A stretch of 57,192 bases of DNA, from the NCBI GenBank assembly GCA_046294845.1, contig JBKBNU010000003.1:1-57192 (forward strand), in the 5' to 3' direction. A program made the translations under genes and the position numbers. The stretch comes from Micavibrio_C sp046294845. Its GTDB lineage: Bacteria; Pseudomonadota; Alphaproteobacteria; Micavibrionales; Micavibrionaceae. This document shows, piece after piece, positions 35,815 to 46,371 of the stretch; position 1 is the stretch's first letter; every line of letters starts with the position of its first letter. The notes below the pieces were generated by a model. It had not been told where the DNA came from, did not search any database, and worked only from the letters and a program-made list of their open reading frames with translations.

Positions 35815-36120
35815 ATGGGAGAAGACGCTGTTGATATTGATCCTCTTTTTATAGGAATGACGCGGCCACCCTTGGTGATCGGCGTTCCCATGGAATTCTT
35901 CGGGATCAATTTCATAATTTTCGGGATCGGGATGATCCTGTTTATAGCCCTCTCCAGCAAAATACTGTTTTTTATCTGTATCACGCTGCCGATTCACGCC
36001 ATCGGCCATATCGCTACGGAAAAAGACCCTCATTGGATGAGCGTAGTGATCACAAAAATGAATAAATGTCCGCCTACGCGGAATAGACCGCACTGGAAAA
36101 GCAATAGTTATATGCCCTGA
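35815..36120 (+). CDS. virB3: VirB3 inner-membrane protein
   Basis: A 101-residue protein with the VirB3 pattern: a short N-terminus leading to LFIGMTRPPLVIGVPMEFFG, then one or two hydrophobic helices (INFIIFGIGMILFIALSS). It works with VirB4 in the inner membrane. It lies between virB2 and virB4 with gaps of 5 and 16 bases. Confidence 0.9.
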   Translation: MGEDAVDIDPLFIGMTRPPLVIGVPMEFFGINFIIFGIGMILFIALSSKILFFICITLPIHAIGHIATEKDPHWMSVVITKMNKCPPTRNRPHWKSNSYMP

Positions 36121-36136
36121 TAAGGGGGCCACTAAA

Positions 36137-38545
36137 ATGTTAAATGTCGCAAAGAAAAAAGACACGCGTTTTGGAAATCTGGCAAAGGCCGAAAGGCCCG
36201 CAAGTGCCTTTATTCCCTACACAAGGCATGTCAATGAAACCACCCTCAGGACAAAAGATGGCTATCTTCTGCAGATCATCAAAGTAGAAGGCCTGCCCTT
36301 TGAAACAGCGGATCAAATTGATATCAATCAAAGAAAGTCCATCCGGGCTACCATGCTTCGCGGCCTCTCAAATAGCCGCTTTGCCATCTATCATCATATT
36401 CTGCGTAAAGAGTCCTCCGCCACACTGGAGGGATTCTTTATCAACGACTGGTGCCGTGATCTGGATCGTGCCTATCAAAGCCGATTGCAGAAAAAGCGTA
36501 TGTTCACGAATGAACAATACATCACAATTGTTCGCCGTCCGGCCCAGGGCGCCATAGGATTTATGGCCGAACTTGGCAGAACCGCTTTCAGGAAGATGGA
36601 TCAAGAGATTCAAAAACAGCAGGAAGAAGAAGATTTAAAAGCCTTGAATGAGGCATGCAGTAACCTAATAACAACCCTCTCACCCTACCAGCCTAAACTC
36701 TTAGGGCTAAAGGAGATGGAAAACGGTTTCTTCTCTGAACCGCTCTCTTTCCTCTCCTATCTCATTAATCTGGCTGATGCACCTATTCGCCTGCCGCGTA
36801 TGCCGCTCGCCGAATACCTACCCTCTAAAAGAATCTCCTTCGGAAAAGAAACTTTTGAGATACGGGGAGCAGCCCCGGGAGATATCAAGCTTGGTGCCAT
36901 CCTTTCCTTAAAAGAATATGCCGATGGCACGGGACCAGGCATGCTTGATGGCCTTTTACGCCTGCCTCATGAATTTATTATCACACAGTCTTTTGGTTTT
37001 GTTGACCGACAGGCCTCACTTACGGCCATGCGGGATACAAAACGCAAGATGATAGCAGGCGAACAAGGGGCAAAAAGCCTTGAAGAAGATCTGGATGAAG
37101 CCATTGATGACCTCGCCTCCGGTCGAAGCTCCTTCGGCCAGCATCATTTGAGCGTCACGGCGATTGCCGCTAACCCTGTAGAGCTTGATTACGTTGTCAG
37201 CGATACGGTCGCAAGCTTCGTCAATCTCGGGATTGTGGCAGCGCGGGAAGATCTCAATATGGAACCGGCGTTCTGGGCGCAGCTTCCAGGCAATTTCGCC
37301 TATATTGCCCGCCGCTCTCTCATATCTAATAAAAATTTCGCGGGCTTTGCCAGCTTTCACACCTTTCCGGGCGGAAAATTTGCCGACAACCATTGGGGAT
37401 CACCCATCACCTGTCTTGAAACCACATCGGGTACAGCCTACTGGTTCAATTTCCATGAGCGCGATGTTGGCAATTTCACCGTAATCGGTCCCACTGGCAC
37501 AGGGAAAACCGTTCTCCTGACATTCCTGCATGCGCAGGCGCAACGCCTCAACCCAAACTCCGTCTATTTTGATAAAGATCGTGGTGCCGAAATATACCTG
37601 CGGGCTATTGGCGCTGATTATACAGTTGTGAATGCCGGCGTGCCGACAGGTCTCAATCCGCTGCAGTTGCCTGATACATCTGAGAACCAGGCCTTTTTGC
37701 GGGATTGGGTCAAGCTGCTCCTGAACGCCGATCAAAAAATCCCTCTTTCTGCTAAAGACCTGGAAATGATTGCGCGGGCCGTATCGTCCATTTTCGATAT
37801 CCCCCCGCCTCAGAGAAAACTTTCTGTATTCTCGGAATTACTGTCAGGGCATGAAATCGATCATGGATCATCGCTGGCCTCAAGAATTGCCATGTGGCAC
37901 AGCGAGGGCGAGCGCGCCTGGCTGTTTGATAACGAGACCGATACGCTCTCATTACAAAACCGTACCCTCGGATTTGATTTAACATCAATCCTCAATGATC
38001 CGATCAGCCGTACGCCGTGGCTTATGTACATATTCCATAGGATAAACGGCCTCCTCAACGGCGAAAAAGTCATCATCATGCTCGATGAGGGCTGGAAAAT
38101 GCTGGATGACCCGGCCTTTTCAATGCGCATTAAAGATTGGATGAAGACAATCCGTAAGCAAAACGGGATTGTCGGCTTTGCAACACAATCGGCACGAGAT
38201 GCCCTCGGCAGCAGCGTAGGCGATGCCATCATTGAACAATCACCCACACAGATTTTCCTCCCTAACGCCCGTGCTACAGAAGAAGATTATTGCAAAGGTT
38301 TTGGCCTTTCCCGGCACGAACTCAAGATCATTAGGGATCTGACACCCCAATCCCGGTGCTTCCTTGTCAGGCATGGCACGGATTCTGTGATTGCTCGTCT
38401 TGATCTCGGCGGTCTTGATGATTTTGTCGCTGTTCTGTCTGGCCGTACAGAAACCGTCAAACTCATGCACGACATTATGGAGCAAACTGGCCCCTCCCCC
38501 GAACAATGGCTCCCGCGCTTTCTGGAATCGATAAGAAAATTATGA
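36137..38545 (+). CDS. virB4: VirB4 ATPase
   Basis: An 802-residue ATPase of the secretion channel. Walker A is GPTGTGKTV near residue 452 and Walker B is IIMLDEGWKML near 645, preceded by the usual CagE/TrbE-type N-terminal domain. The chain is full length with no frame break. It energises pilus assembly and substrate transfer. GGGGG-rich sequence precedes the ATG. Confidence 0.95.
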   Translation: MLNVAKKKDTRFGNLAKAERPASAFIPYTRHVNETTLRTKDGYLLQIIKVEGLPFETADQIDINQRKSIRATMLRGLSNSRFAIYHHILRKESSATLEGFFINDWCRDLDRAYQSRLQKKRMFTNEQYITIVRRPAQGAIGFMAELGRTAFRKMDQEIQKQQEEEDLKALNEACSNLITTLSPYQPKLLGLKEMENGFFSEPLSFLSYLINLADAPIRLPRMPLAEYLPSKRISFGKETFEIRGAAPGDIKLGAILSLKEYADGTGPGMLDGLLRLPHEFIITQSFGFVDRQASLTAMRDTKRKMIAGEQGAKSLEEDLDEAIDDLASGRSSFGQHHLSVTAIAANPVELDYVVSDTVASFVNLGIVAAREDLNMEPAFWAQLPGNFAYIARRSLISNKNFAGFASFHTFPGGKFADNHWGSPITCLETTSGTAYWFNFHERDVGNFTVIGPTGTGKTVLLTFLHAQAQRLNPNSVYFDKDRGAEIYLRAIGADYTVVNAGVPTGLNPLQLPDTSENQAFLRDWVKLLLNADQKIPLSAKDLEMIARAVSSIFDIPPPQRKLSVFSELLSGHEIDHGSSLASRIAMWHSEGERAWLFDNETDTLSLQNRTLGFDLTSILNDPISRTPWLMYIFHRINGLLNGEKVIIMLDEGWKMLDDPAFSMRIKDWMKTIRKQNGIVGFATQSARDALGSSVGDAIIEQSPTQIFLPNARATEEDYCKGFGLSRHELKIIRDLTPQSRCFLVRHGTDSVIARLDLGGLDDFVAVLSGRTETVKLMHDIMEQTGPSPEQWLPRFLESIRKL

Positions 38546-38555
38546 GGAAAAAACT

Positions 38556-39302
38556 ATGAGAAGAAATCTATTTTTTACAGCTCTGGCTGTCTCTATTTTT
38601 ACCTTGCCGGGGCCTGCCCGCGCCCAAGGCATCCCTGTCTATGATGCCGCAGGATATGCACAGATCCTGACCCAGTTAGAGCAAATGACGCAAGACTACC
38701 AGAAGCAGATCGAGCAGCTGAGCGAAGCAGTCAAGCAAACCAACGCCCTGACCGGAACTCGGGCTATGGGCACTCTGGCAAACGGCAATCTGGAAGCTGA
38801 TTTACGCCGCTACCTGCCCAACACATGGCAGGAAACCATGAACATGATGAGTGTTTCGAGCCTGAATGGAGCAGGATTGGGTACGCAAGGCACATATAAC
38901 GATCTGTATGCGCTCTATGAACCGCTCAAAGGTGCCGATGCCATCACAACTGACCCTTCTGGTGCGACCGCGCAAGCGCTCGATCGCAGGACCGGAACAA
39001 CCTACGCGGCCATGGCGGCAGGTGAACAGGCTTTTAATAGTATCCCGCGCAGGATGGAGACTTACGAAACGCTGCTGACGGAACTGGATAATACAGAAGA
39101 CCTCAAAGGCTCGATTGACCTTCTCGCCCGTATTTCTGCTGAGAACGGCTTCATCTTGAATGAAATGATGCGTCTGAATGCCATCCAGATCCAGCAAAGA
39201 GCGGCCACGGATAACCAGGAACTCAATAGCTACAAGCGATCTCATACAGCAAATCAATACAACGCCGACACGGCAACCAACGCCTTTAAACTTGAGGAGT
39301 AA
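38556..39302 (+). CDS. virB5: VirB5-like minor pilin protein
   Basis: A 248-residue secreted protein. The signal peptide ends at PARAQG (about residue 24), and a helical coiled region follows (ILTQLEQMTQDYQKQIEQLSEAVKQ), typical of VirB5/TrbJ. These proteins cap the pilus and help contact the recipient. Position between virB4 and a small lipoprotein supports the call. Confidence 0.85.
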   Translation: MRRNLFFTALAVSIFTLPGPARAQGIPVYDAAGYAQILTQLEQMTQDYQKQIEQLSEAVKQTNALTGTRAMGTLANGNLEADLRRYLPNTWQETMNMMSVSSLNGAGLGTQGTYNDLYALYEPLKGADAITTDPSGATAQALDRRTGTTYAAMAAGEQAFNSIPRRMETYETLLTELDNTEDLKGSIDLLARISAENGFILNEMMRLNAIQIQQRAATDNQELNSYKRSHTANQYNADTATNAFKLEE

Positions 39303-39305
39303 AAT

Positions 39306-39488
39306 ATGAGAAATACGATGATTGTCACACTGTTTACTGTGATTTCTTTCACCCTGTCTGCCTGCAGTCATACAAATATGAAGGATAAGAAAGCCCCCTG
39401 CTCGCCTATGGCATCCGCAGGAAATGCACCTTGCGAACTGATCCCCCTTAACTTTGCTGAAGTATCAGTACAGACAAAAGTTATTTGA
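39306..39488 (+). CDS. virB7: VirB7-like small lipoprotein
   Basis: A 60-residue protein with a lipobox (FTLSAC, Cys at 20) at the end of a short signal peptide. Two further cysteines in the mature part could make a disulphide with VirB9, as in Agrobacterium. Sequence is too short for similarity; the call is by lipobox, size and position. It stands before virB6, an order also seen in other alphaproteobacterial systems. Confidence 0.7.
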   Translation: MRNTMIVTLFTVISFTLSACSHTNMKDKKAPCSPMASAGNAPCELIPLNFAEVSVQTKVI

Positions 39489-39508
39489 AAGCAGAGATAG
39501 TCTAGAAA

Positions 39509-40528
39509 ATGGGCGCTATTGAAACACTCATTGATAATGTTGACAGCATGATCCTGGGCTTTGTCCAAGGTTCATTCGGGTCACTGACGGCTTCAATACA
39601 TATTCTATGGCAGCTTATGTTCATCGTTTTTATTGCCGTTTATGGCTACAAGGTGATGATCAGCGGACGCTTTTCTGCCTCCGATATGATCGTTCATTGC
39701 GTCAAGATTATCATCATACTGGTCGTAGCGACGCAGTGGGATACCTTCTTCACCATTGCTTATAATATGGTGACGGATTTCCCCAATGATATTGCCGGAC
39801 AAATTCTGCAAGGATCTACAAATACACTCGGTTCTAACGCTCAGCCCACTGACCAGATGACCGCCAATAGCGGATTATCGAATTTCTTTGATCGGGGCAT
39901 GAAAATCGTTCAAAAAATCCTTGAAGGTGCTGGTCTCACAGATTTTGGTCTTTATCTTTACGCAGGTATCGTTTTCATGGGAACGGTCTGCTTTGCCGGT
40001 TATGCCGGCATGCTCATTATACTTTCCAAGATTGCAGTTGCCATTCTGCTGGCTGTTGGCCCGATTTTTATACTTTTGTTGATTTTTTCAAATTCTCGCG
40101 GTCTTTTTGAGGGCTGGCTTCGGACATTACTGAACTACTCAGTCATCCCTATTTTTGTCTATACGCTTCTGGCCTTCCTCTTGTCACTGGCAGAGCGCCC
40201 CCTTGAGAATCTGGAAGAGCATAGCAGCGTAACACAGGCTCTACTTGACGGTGTGGCTCCTTATGCCCTCGTGACGTTTATTTCTACCCTCCTTTTGATG
40301 CAGATCATGAATATGGCGGCATCGGTTACTGGCGGCCTGTCTCTCTCAACCATGCGCGGACCTTCATGGGGTCTGGGGAAAGGAATGGCTGCCGGAATGT
40401 TAGGTGGGAAACTAAGTGTCACTACGATTAAGGCTGCACCAGGAGCGGCTGTCTACGTAGTCGATAAAGCCAAAAAAGGCAGTGAGTTCCTGAAAAACTC
40501 CCTCAAGAAAAACAAGGAGGCCCAATAA
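39509..40528 (+). CDS. virB6: VirB6 polytopic membrane protein
   Basis: A 339-residue protein with five or more membrane helices; the central VGPIFILLLIFSNSRGLFEGWLR resembles the conserved part of VirB6/TrbL. It guides the DNA substrate through the inner membrane. The C-terminal 60 residues are basic and Gly/Lys-rich. Its stop overlaps the start of virB8 by one base. Confidence 0.9.
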   Translation: MGAIETLIDNVDSMILGFVQGSFGSLTASIHILWQLMFIVFIAVYGYKVMISGRFSASDMIVHCVKIIIILVVATQWDTFFTIAYNMVTDFPNDIAGQILQGSTNTLGSNAQPTDQMTANSGLSNFFDRGMKIVQKILEGAGLTDFGLYLYAGIVFMGTVCFAGYAGMLIILSKIAVAILLAVGPIFILLLIFSNSRGLFEGWLRTLLNYSVIPIFVYTLLAFLLSLAERPLENLEEHSSVTQALLDGVAPYALVTFISTLLLMQIMNMAASVTGGLSLSTMRGPSWGLGKGMAAGMLGGKLSVTTIKAAPGAAVYVVDKAKKGSEFLKNSLKKNKEAQ

Positions 40529-41223
40529 TGAACCCTGTATCCAAAAAAGATTTTATGAATAGGTATGCTGCAGAAGGCAAAACCTGGGAAAACGAGATTT
40601 TTGCCAGCGCCTATCAGTCGCGTAACCGGGCATGGCTTTTCTCATTCATGTCTATGGGAATCGCTATTTCATCAATCATCACCTTAATGATGATCCTGCC
40701 TTTAAAAACTTTTGAGCCTTATATCGTCACCGTTGATAGAAGCACAGGCTATGTGGAAGTCACAAAAGGTCTTCAGGCTGGAAATTTGACACAGGACGAG
40801 GCGATTACACAATCCAACCTTGTCCGCTACGTAAGTGCCCGCGAATCCTATAACCCCAATCCAGCTGTACTGCGTGATCATTATGATTTTGTAGCCCTGC
40901 TCTCCGGTGGACTTGCTCTCAAAGAGTACCAGCAGCTATGGAACGGCGAAAATTCGGATAACCCTTCTATTCAGCTCGGGCATAAGGCATCTGTGGATAT
41001 CAAGATCCAGTCGGTTTCCTTTCTGAATGATAGAACGGCCTCGATCCGCTTTTTGCGGGAACTCCGTAAAGATAATCTTCTCAAAACCAGCACCTGGAAC
41101 GCCATTATCGATTTTCAGTATGTGCAAAAACCCATGAAGATGATCGACCGTTTTTCCAACCCCCTAGGGTTTCAAATCACCAGTTACCGCATCAATCCCG
41201 AGATCATGGAGACGACAAGATGA
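40528..41223 (+). CDS. virB8: VirB8 assembly protein
   Basis: A 231-residue bitopic protein: a short cytoplasmic part, one membrane helix (WLFSFMSMGIAISSIITLMMI), and a periplasmic NTF2-like domain with YVSARESYNP and ending in FQITSYRINPE. This is the standard VirB8 layout. It overlaps virB9 by 4 bases. Confidence 0.93.
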   Translation: MNPVSKKDFMNRYAAEGKTWENEIFASAYQSRNRAWLFSFMSMGIAISSIITLMMILPLKTFEPYIVTVDRSTGYVEVTKGLQAGNLTQDEAITQSNLVRYVSARESYNPNPAVLRDHYDFVALLSGGLALKEYQQLWNGENSDNPSIQLGHKASVDIKIQSVSFLNDRTASIRFLRELRKDNLLKTSTWNAIIDFQYVQKPMKMIDRFSNPLGFQITSYRINPEIMETTR

Positions 41224-42191
41224 ATATTAAAAAACTGGCTACTTTGGGTCTGATGGCAGGATTACTGGCAGCCTCTATGCCATGCTCTTTTGCACATGCC
41301 ATCACGGAACCCCGTAAAGGCCCTGCTGACGCGCGGATAAAAACACTGACCTACCGCGAAAACGATGTGTTCGAGTTAAAGGGGCATTACGGTTTTACCA
41401 CGATGGTAGAGCTCTCTTCCAAAGAACATATTGAAACAACCTCTATCGGCGACTCTGAAGCCTGGCAGGTCATCCCTTCAACGCAGCGAAGCAATATTCT
41501 GTTTGTAAAGCCGCTAGAGCCGAACGCAGAAACCAATATGACCGTTCTGACAGATAAACGCATTTATGCTTTTGAACTCTCGGCCAGCATTGCCAGCTCT
41601 TATAAGTCAGATGATCTGGCCTTCCGGGTAAGATTCATATATCCGGAAGATGCAGAAGAACGATCACAGAAAAAGAAGAACCCCATAAGGGATTATGATC
41701 CTCTGGCCGATACAGATACATCCGATTGGAACTTTGACTATGCCTACTCGGGAGCACGGCGCCTGCGGCCTGAACGTGCTTTTGATGATGGCACATTTAC
41801 CTACCTGCAATTCGAAAAACAGGATATCACACCTGCAGTTTTTGTCGTGGATGAGTCCGGTCATGAGAGCCTGATCAATTTCAACATACAGGGCCAGTAC
41901 CTTGTGATTGCACGTGTCGGACGACAGTTCACATTGCGCGATGGTGATATTGCCACCTGCATTTTTAATGAATCTTATGCCCAAGAGTCCGGAACACAGA
42001 CCAAAAAAACGGCCATTAAAACGGCAGGAAAATCAAAAATCACTAAGGCGGATACCCCTGTTCCCCCTAAAAAGCCGGTCGCTGCCCAACTAACAGAAAC
42101 CTCTGCCAAAGCTGACGAGCAACAACGCTCATTGTGGGACACTCTCGGTGCCCGCGACCCCAATTCCTCAAGAACAGGATTTAATAATTAG
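41220..42191 (+). CDS. virB9: VirB9 outer-membrane complex protein
   Basis: A 323-residue protein with a signal peptide (to about residue 27, SFAHA) and a VirB9/CagX core: GHYGFTTMVELS near 60, an NMTVLTDKR strand, and WNFDYAYSG with RPERAFDDGTFTYLQF. The C-terminal 60 residues are Lys/Thr/Pro-rich and probably disordered. It forms the outer ring with VirB7 and VirB10. Confidence 0.93.
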   Translation: MNIKKLATLGLMAGLLAASMPCSFAHAITEPRKGPADARIKTLTYRENDVFELKGHYGFTTMVELSSKEHIETTSIGDSEAWQVIPSTQRSNILFVKPLEPNAETNMTVLTDKRIYAFELSASIASSYKSDDLAFRVRFIYPEDAEERSQKKKNPIRDYDPLADTDTSDWNFDYAYSGARRLRPERAFDDGTFTYLQFEKQDITPAVFVVDESGHESLINFNIQGQYLVIARVGRQFTLRDGDIATCIFNESYAQESGTQTKKTAIKTAGKSKITKADTPVPPKKPVAAQLTETSAKADEQQRSLWDTLGARDPNSSRTGFNN

Positions 42192-42197
42192 GAGATA

Positions 42198-43352
42198 ATG
42201 ATGATAGACCATGACTCTGATAATCAGGATGCCAGTACAACGCCCGATCAGGCTGACAGGGGCATCCCTTCTGTGGCAGCAACACCTAGAAGCAAGTATG
42301 TCATTATGGCAATATTTTTGTCACTGGCCACCCTTGCGATGGGGTATGTCATCATTGATGGCGTGAAGAAGAATGCAACAGCTTCACTGGTAGAGCCTGA
42401 AGAAGTGACCTTTAAAGGCCCGGGAACGGCAACAGCCCCCTACATCGAGCCGGAACAACTTGAAGAACCCGCTCTGGCCGAAATGGCACCGCCAGATGCA
42501 CCTGTACTCGACCCACGCATTGCCGAGAGGGAACGTCAGATGCAGACAGAAGCCCTTCGCATGGCAAGAGAACAGCAAAAGCGGCGGGACGAGCGGCTAC
42601 GCTCCCCGCAGCTCATCATCGATAAGAACACGGGCACGCAAAGAGGATCAGTTTATGCCGCGTCTGCCCCTGCAGAGAGTGGTAGTCTCATGACTGGCGA
42701 AGGCGATAGCAATGTCTCCTTTGCCAATCAATATGAGAATCAGGATATTGAAACCGCCCGCGCCATACAAATCCAGAACCTTGGAAGCCTGATCACACAA
42801 GGCACCATGATCCCCGGCATTCTGGAGACCGCCATTCAAAGTGATTTACCCGGCATGGTACGAGCCATCGTGAGCGAAAATGTTTATGGGCATGATGGTG
42901 CATATATTCTGATCCCCAAAGGGGCCCGTCTGATCGGTCGTTATCGATCAGGTCTTGTCCGCGGACAAACCCGGGTATTCGTCATCTGGAACCGCGTTTT
43001 GAGACAAGATGGTGTCAGTATCAATATTGGCTCGATGGGAACGGATGATCTGGGCCGCTCTGGTCTGGCCGGCGATCTCGATACACATTTTTTTGAACGC
43101 TTTGGTTCCTCTATCCTGCTCTCCCTGATCGATGCCGGCCTGCAGATTGGCGTGAGCTCATTAGGTGATCAGAATAGCGCCACGGTAGCCCTGGAATCGG
43201 GAAGCGATTTCTCGAAATCAGCTGAAATAGCGCTCGAAAACTCGATTGCCATTCCCCCTACCATCCGCGTTGACCAGGGTAAAAGGATCAAGGTTTTTGT
43301 AGCCAAAGATCTCGATTTTTCCGAAGTCGCAGGCAACATCCCCAGGAGATAA
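42198..43352 (+). CDS. virB10: VirB10 scaffold protein
   Basis: A 384-residue protein with an N-terminal cytoplasmic tail, one membrane helix (YVIMAIFLSLATLAMGYVII), a Pro/Glu-rich linker and the TrbI domain (GTMIPGILETAIQSDLPG, YILIPKGARLIGRY, GRSGLAGDLDTHFFERFG). It spans both membranes and senses ATPase activity. virB11 follows after 4 bases. Confidence 0.95.
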   Translation: MMIDHDSDNQDASTTPDQADRGIPSVAATPRSKYVIMAIFLSLATLAMGYVIIDGVKKNATASLVEPEEVTFKGPGTATAPYIEPEQLEEPALAEMAPPDAPVLDPRIAERERQMQTEALRMAREQQKRRDERLRSPQLIIDKNTGTQRGSVYAASAPAESGSLMTGEGDSNVSFANQYENQDIETARAIQIQNLGSLITQGTMIPGILETAIQSDLPGMVRAIVSENVYGHDGAYILIPKGARLIGRYRSGLVRGQTRVFVIWNRVLRQDGVSINIGSMGTDDLGRSGLAGDLDTHFFERFGSSILLSLIDAGLQIGVSSLGDQNSATVALESGSDFSKSAEIALENSIAIPPTIRVDQGKRIKVFVAKDLDFSEVAGNIPRR

Positions 43353-43356
43353 TGTC

Positions 43357-44412
43357 ATGAAAGCTGCCAATCAGGATGTCCTGCCGCTGGATTCTCCTTC
43401 AGGAGTGTCTGCCAGAGCGTCTACAGGAATATTTGTAGGTCGTTATCTGGAGATGTTTCAGACATTCATGCAAGACCCTAGCGTTTCTGAGATTTGCGTG
43501 AACCAGCCGGGCGAACTGTGGGTGGAACGCCTAGGCAAATTCAGTATGGAAAAATTCACTATTCCCTCCATAACAGACAAGGATCTGATGGCCCTAGCCC
43601 ATCAAATTGCCCGTGTTACAAAACAGGCGATCAATCCAGAAAAACCCATCCTCTCGGGGAGTCTGCCGACCGGAGAACGAATTCAGATCGTGATCCCGCC
43701 GGTATCACAAAAAGGTGTGGCACTCTCCATCCGCAAACAAACGATGCTCTCCATGAGTCTGGATGATTACGCTAGCAAAGGTGCCTTTGAGAATGTGTCC
43801 TTTACATCGAACGCTCTCAAAAAGCAGGATTCCGAAGAATTGCGGAACCTCGCAAATTCCGGAAATTTCAGGAAATTTATTGGTGAGGCGGCGCGGGCTA
43901 AAAAGAACATCATCATCTCAGGGGGCACATCAACCGGTAAAACAACATTGCTGAATGCCATCCTGCGCGATATCGATCAGGGAGAGCGTATTATCACTAT
44001 AGAAGACACCTCGGAAATTATCCTTCCCCACCAGAACAGCCTTTCACTTTTGGCTTCAAAAGGCGAGCAGAGTGCCGCCAAGATTACTATTCAAGACCTG
44101 CTCGAAGCTTCCCTAAGATTGCGGCCTGATCGTATCCTTTTAGGTGAGCTGCGCGGCAAGGAAGCCTATACATTTCTGCGCGCTATTAATACCGGGCACC
44201 CGGGATCATTGACAACCGTTCATGCCGATACGCCGTACGGTGCTATTGAACAGATCGGATTGATGGTGATGCAAGCCAATCTGGGCCTCAAACATGAGGA
44301 GATTATGCATTATATCCGCTCGATTGTTGATGTGGTGATCCAGCTTAAACGCGTGGGGGGCCAGCGTATCGTTTCAGAAATATGGTACCCGCAAAATCAT
44401 GTCACAATATAA
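43357..44412 (+). CDS. virB11: VirB11 secretion ATPase
   Basis: A 351-residue hexameric ATPase: N-terminal domain about 1-160, Walker A GGTSTGKTT near 189, Asp box ITIEDTSE, Walker B-like ILLGELRGKEAY, and His box TGHPGSLTTVHAD. Complete and typical. It overlaps virD4 by 14 bases. It switches the system between pilus building and DNA transfer. Confidence 0.95.
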   Translation: MKAANQDVLPLDSPSGVSARASTGIFVGRYLEMFQTFMQDPSVSEICVNQPGELWVERLGKFSMEKFTIPSITDKDLMALAHQIARVTKQAINPEKPILSGSLPTGERIQIVIPPVSQKGVALSIRKQTMLSMSLDDYASKGAFENVSFTSNALKKQDSEELRNLANSGNFRKFIGEAARAKKNIIISGGTSTGKTTLLNAILRDIDQGERIITIEDTSEIILPHQNSLSLLASKGEQSAAKITIQDLLEASLRLRPDRILLGELRGKEAYTFLRAINTGHPGSLTTVHADTPYGAIEQIGLMVMQANLGLKHEEIMHYIRSIVDVVIQLKRVGGQRIVSEIWYPQNHVTI

Positions 44413-46366
44413 AATCGCCCTCTGCGTCTGTGGCCTGCTCTTCGGTTTGTTCGCAGCCTCTTTCATGGCCTCAGCCCTATTCTATGCCTGGTGCGGAATG
44501 GATTCTGGTCTGGTACAGCCGTGGTCAATCTGGACACATACCAGCCTGCTCTCTGACCCCCTGCTGAAAAATCGATTTCTGATCTCACTGGGAATTCCGC
44601 ATGCCTTGATTATCGGCATAATCATCAGTTTCTCGATCAAGCATGAACCTGAATACGGAGATGCACACTGGGCATCCTGGCAGGAAATCAATGATGCTGG
44701 CCTATTTTCAAAAGACGGCCTTATTCTCGGGAAATACAAAGGCCAGTATCTGGTCAGTGATAGCCCCACTCATGCCATGGTGATTGCCCCGACCAGATCA
44801 GGTAAAGGCGTTGGCCTCGTGGTTCCCAATCTTCTCAACTGGTCAGATTCGCTCATCTGCCTTGACATAAAAAATGAGAATTACAAGAAAACAGCGGGCT
44901 TTCGGCATAAACACGGACACGACGTCTTTATGTGGTCGCCCCTTGATCCCAAGGGTCACTCTCACCGCTATAACCCGCTCGATGCTGTGAGTGCCGACCC
45001 TTTTCAGCGCGTCAGTGACATTCAGATCATAGCCAACATCCTGATTAAAGATCCCCCCAAAGGTGATCCCGTCTGGGCCTCGGAAGCCCGGGCGCTTTTT
45101 GTCGGCCTGGCCTTGTACGTTCTGGATAACGAGGACATGCCCTCCACGATCGGTGCCATTAACCGGCTTTTAGGCACCGAGCAGGATCTGGGAGATATTG
45201 TCAGGCATATTGTAAAGAGCCATCCCGAGCTTTCCGGCACCATCAAAAAATCCCTGATGACCTTTGCCAATAAAGCCGCCAAAGAGAGAAGCGGTGTCAA
45301 AACCTCCATTAACCAATCGCTTAATTTATGGGACAACCCGGTCATAGATGCGGCCACAGCGCAGAGTGATTTTAATATTGCCGATATGCGTAAAAAAAGA
45401 ATGGCAATCTATGTCGGCGTTCTGACAGGCCAGATGACAGCCCTCTCCCCCCTCTTAAGAATTTTCTTTGAGCAGGTGATGACCACCCTTTCCATGCAGG
45501 AGCCGCAGAAGGACGAACCCTATAAAGTATTGATGATGCTTGATGAGTTTCATATGCTGGGGGAGATGTCCGCCATGACCTCGGCATTCACGCTTCTCGG
45601 GGGATATAACTGCCGTGTCATGGCGATTGTTCAGGGTCTCAAGTGGCTTGATGATGTCTATGGCAAGGATAAGCGCGATGGCATTCTCTCATGCTGCGCC
45701 CATCAGGTTTTTTTCGCCGCAAACGATCTTGAAACAGCCAGTTATGTCAGTAATTCCTGCGGCGAAAAAACAGTAAAAACGACATCAACCTCCCGCAAAA
45801 GTTCTATGAAGTACGAATCTCCGAGCAAAAGCACCAGCTTTCGAGCGCAACCCTTGATCTCCAAAGACAAAGTCAGAAGGCTCCCCAAAAATGAGGAAAT
45901 CATTATTACCGAGGCATCCGTTCCTGTGCGCGCCCGAAAAATAGTGTATTTCAGGGACAGAAATTTCAAAGATAGAATAATAGCACCACCTGATATTCCC
46001 AAACTACGAGTTATCAGTTACGGCATTCCTCAATTTGATATTCCCAGCGAGAATGCGAATGACAGGAATACCCATGATCCTAATCAGATGGATATATTTA
46101 AAGCCAAGCCAAATTCACTGAAAGCTGATTTATCTGATTGGATTGATGATGCCGCCGCGCTGCGAGAAGAAAATTCAAAGGAAAAAGATCTAGACAATAC
46201 CCAAGAAACATCAATGATTTTGAGATTTTTAGAAGAGCTATCTGATTGCTGTGATGAAACAGGCAACGCACTTGTCAAATGGAGATTAGCTCCCATATTC
46301 ATGCTGAACGCGCTAAAGATTTCAGGAAATTTTAACGCACAGAAAATCAAGTATATCTTTAAATGA
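44399..46366 (+). CDS. virD4: VirD4/TraG coupling protein
   Basis: A 655-residue ATPase with two N-terminal membrane helices, Walker A APTRSGKGVG near 130 and Walker B VLMMLDEFHML near 380. It links the relaxase-DNA complex to the channel. The C-terminal 120 residues are more AT-rich and charged than the rest and may dictate substrate choice. A convergent hairpin follows at 46372-46396. Confidence 0.95.
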   Translation: MSQYKIALCVCGLLFGLFAASFMASALFYAWCGMDSGLVQPWSIWTHTSLLSDPLLKNRFLISLGIPHALIIGIIISFSIKHEPEYGDAHWASWQEINDAGLFSKDGLILGKYKGQYLVSDSPTHAMVIAPTRSGKGVGLVVPNLLNWSDSLICLDIKNENYKKTAGFRHKHGHDVFMWSPLDPKGHSHRYNPLDAVSADPFQRVSDIQIIANILIKDPPKGDPVWASEARALFVGLALYVLDNEDMPSTIGAINRLLGTEQDLGDIVRHIVKSHPELSGTIKKSLMTFANKAAKERSGVKTSINQSLNLWDNPVIDAATAQSDFNIADMRKKRMAIYVGVLTGQMTALSPLLRIFFEQVMTTLSMQEPQKDEPYKVLMMLDEFHMLGEMSAMTSAFTLLGGYNCRVMAIVQGLKWLDDVYGKDKRDGILSCCAHQVFFAANDLETASYVSNSCGEKTVKTTSTSRKSSMKYESPSKSTSFRAQPLISKDKVRRLPKNEEIIITEASVPVRARKIVYFRDRNFKDRIIAPPDIPKLRVISYGIPQFDIPSENANDRNTHDPNQMDIFKAKPNSLKADLSDWIDDAAALREENSKEKDLDNTQETSMILRFLEELSDCCDETGNALVKWRLAPIFMLNALKISGNFNAQKIKYIFK

Positions 46367-46371
46367 ATATA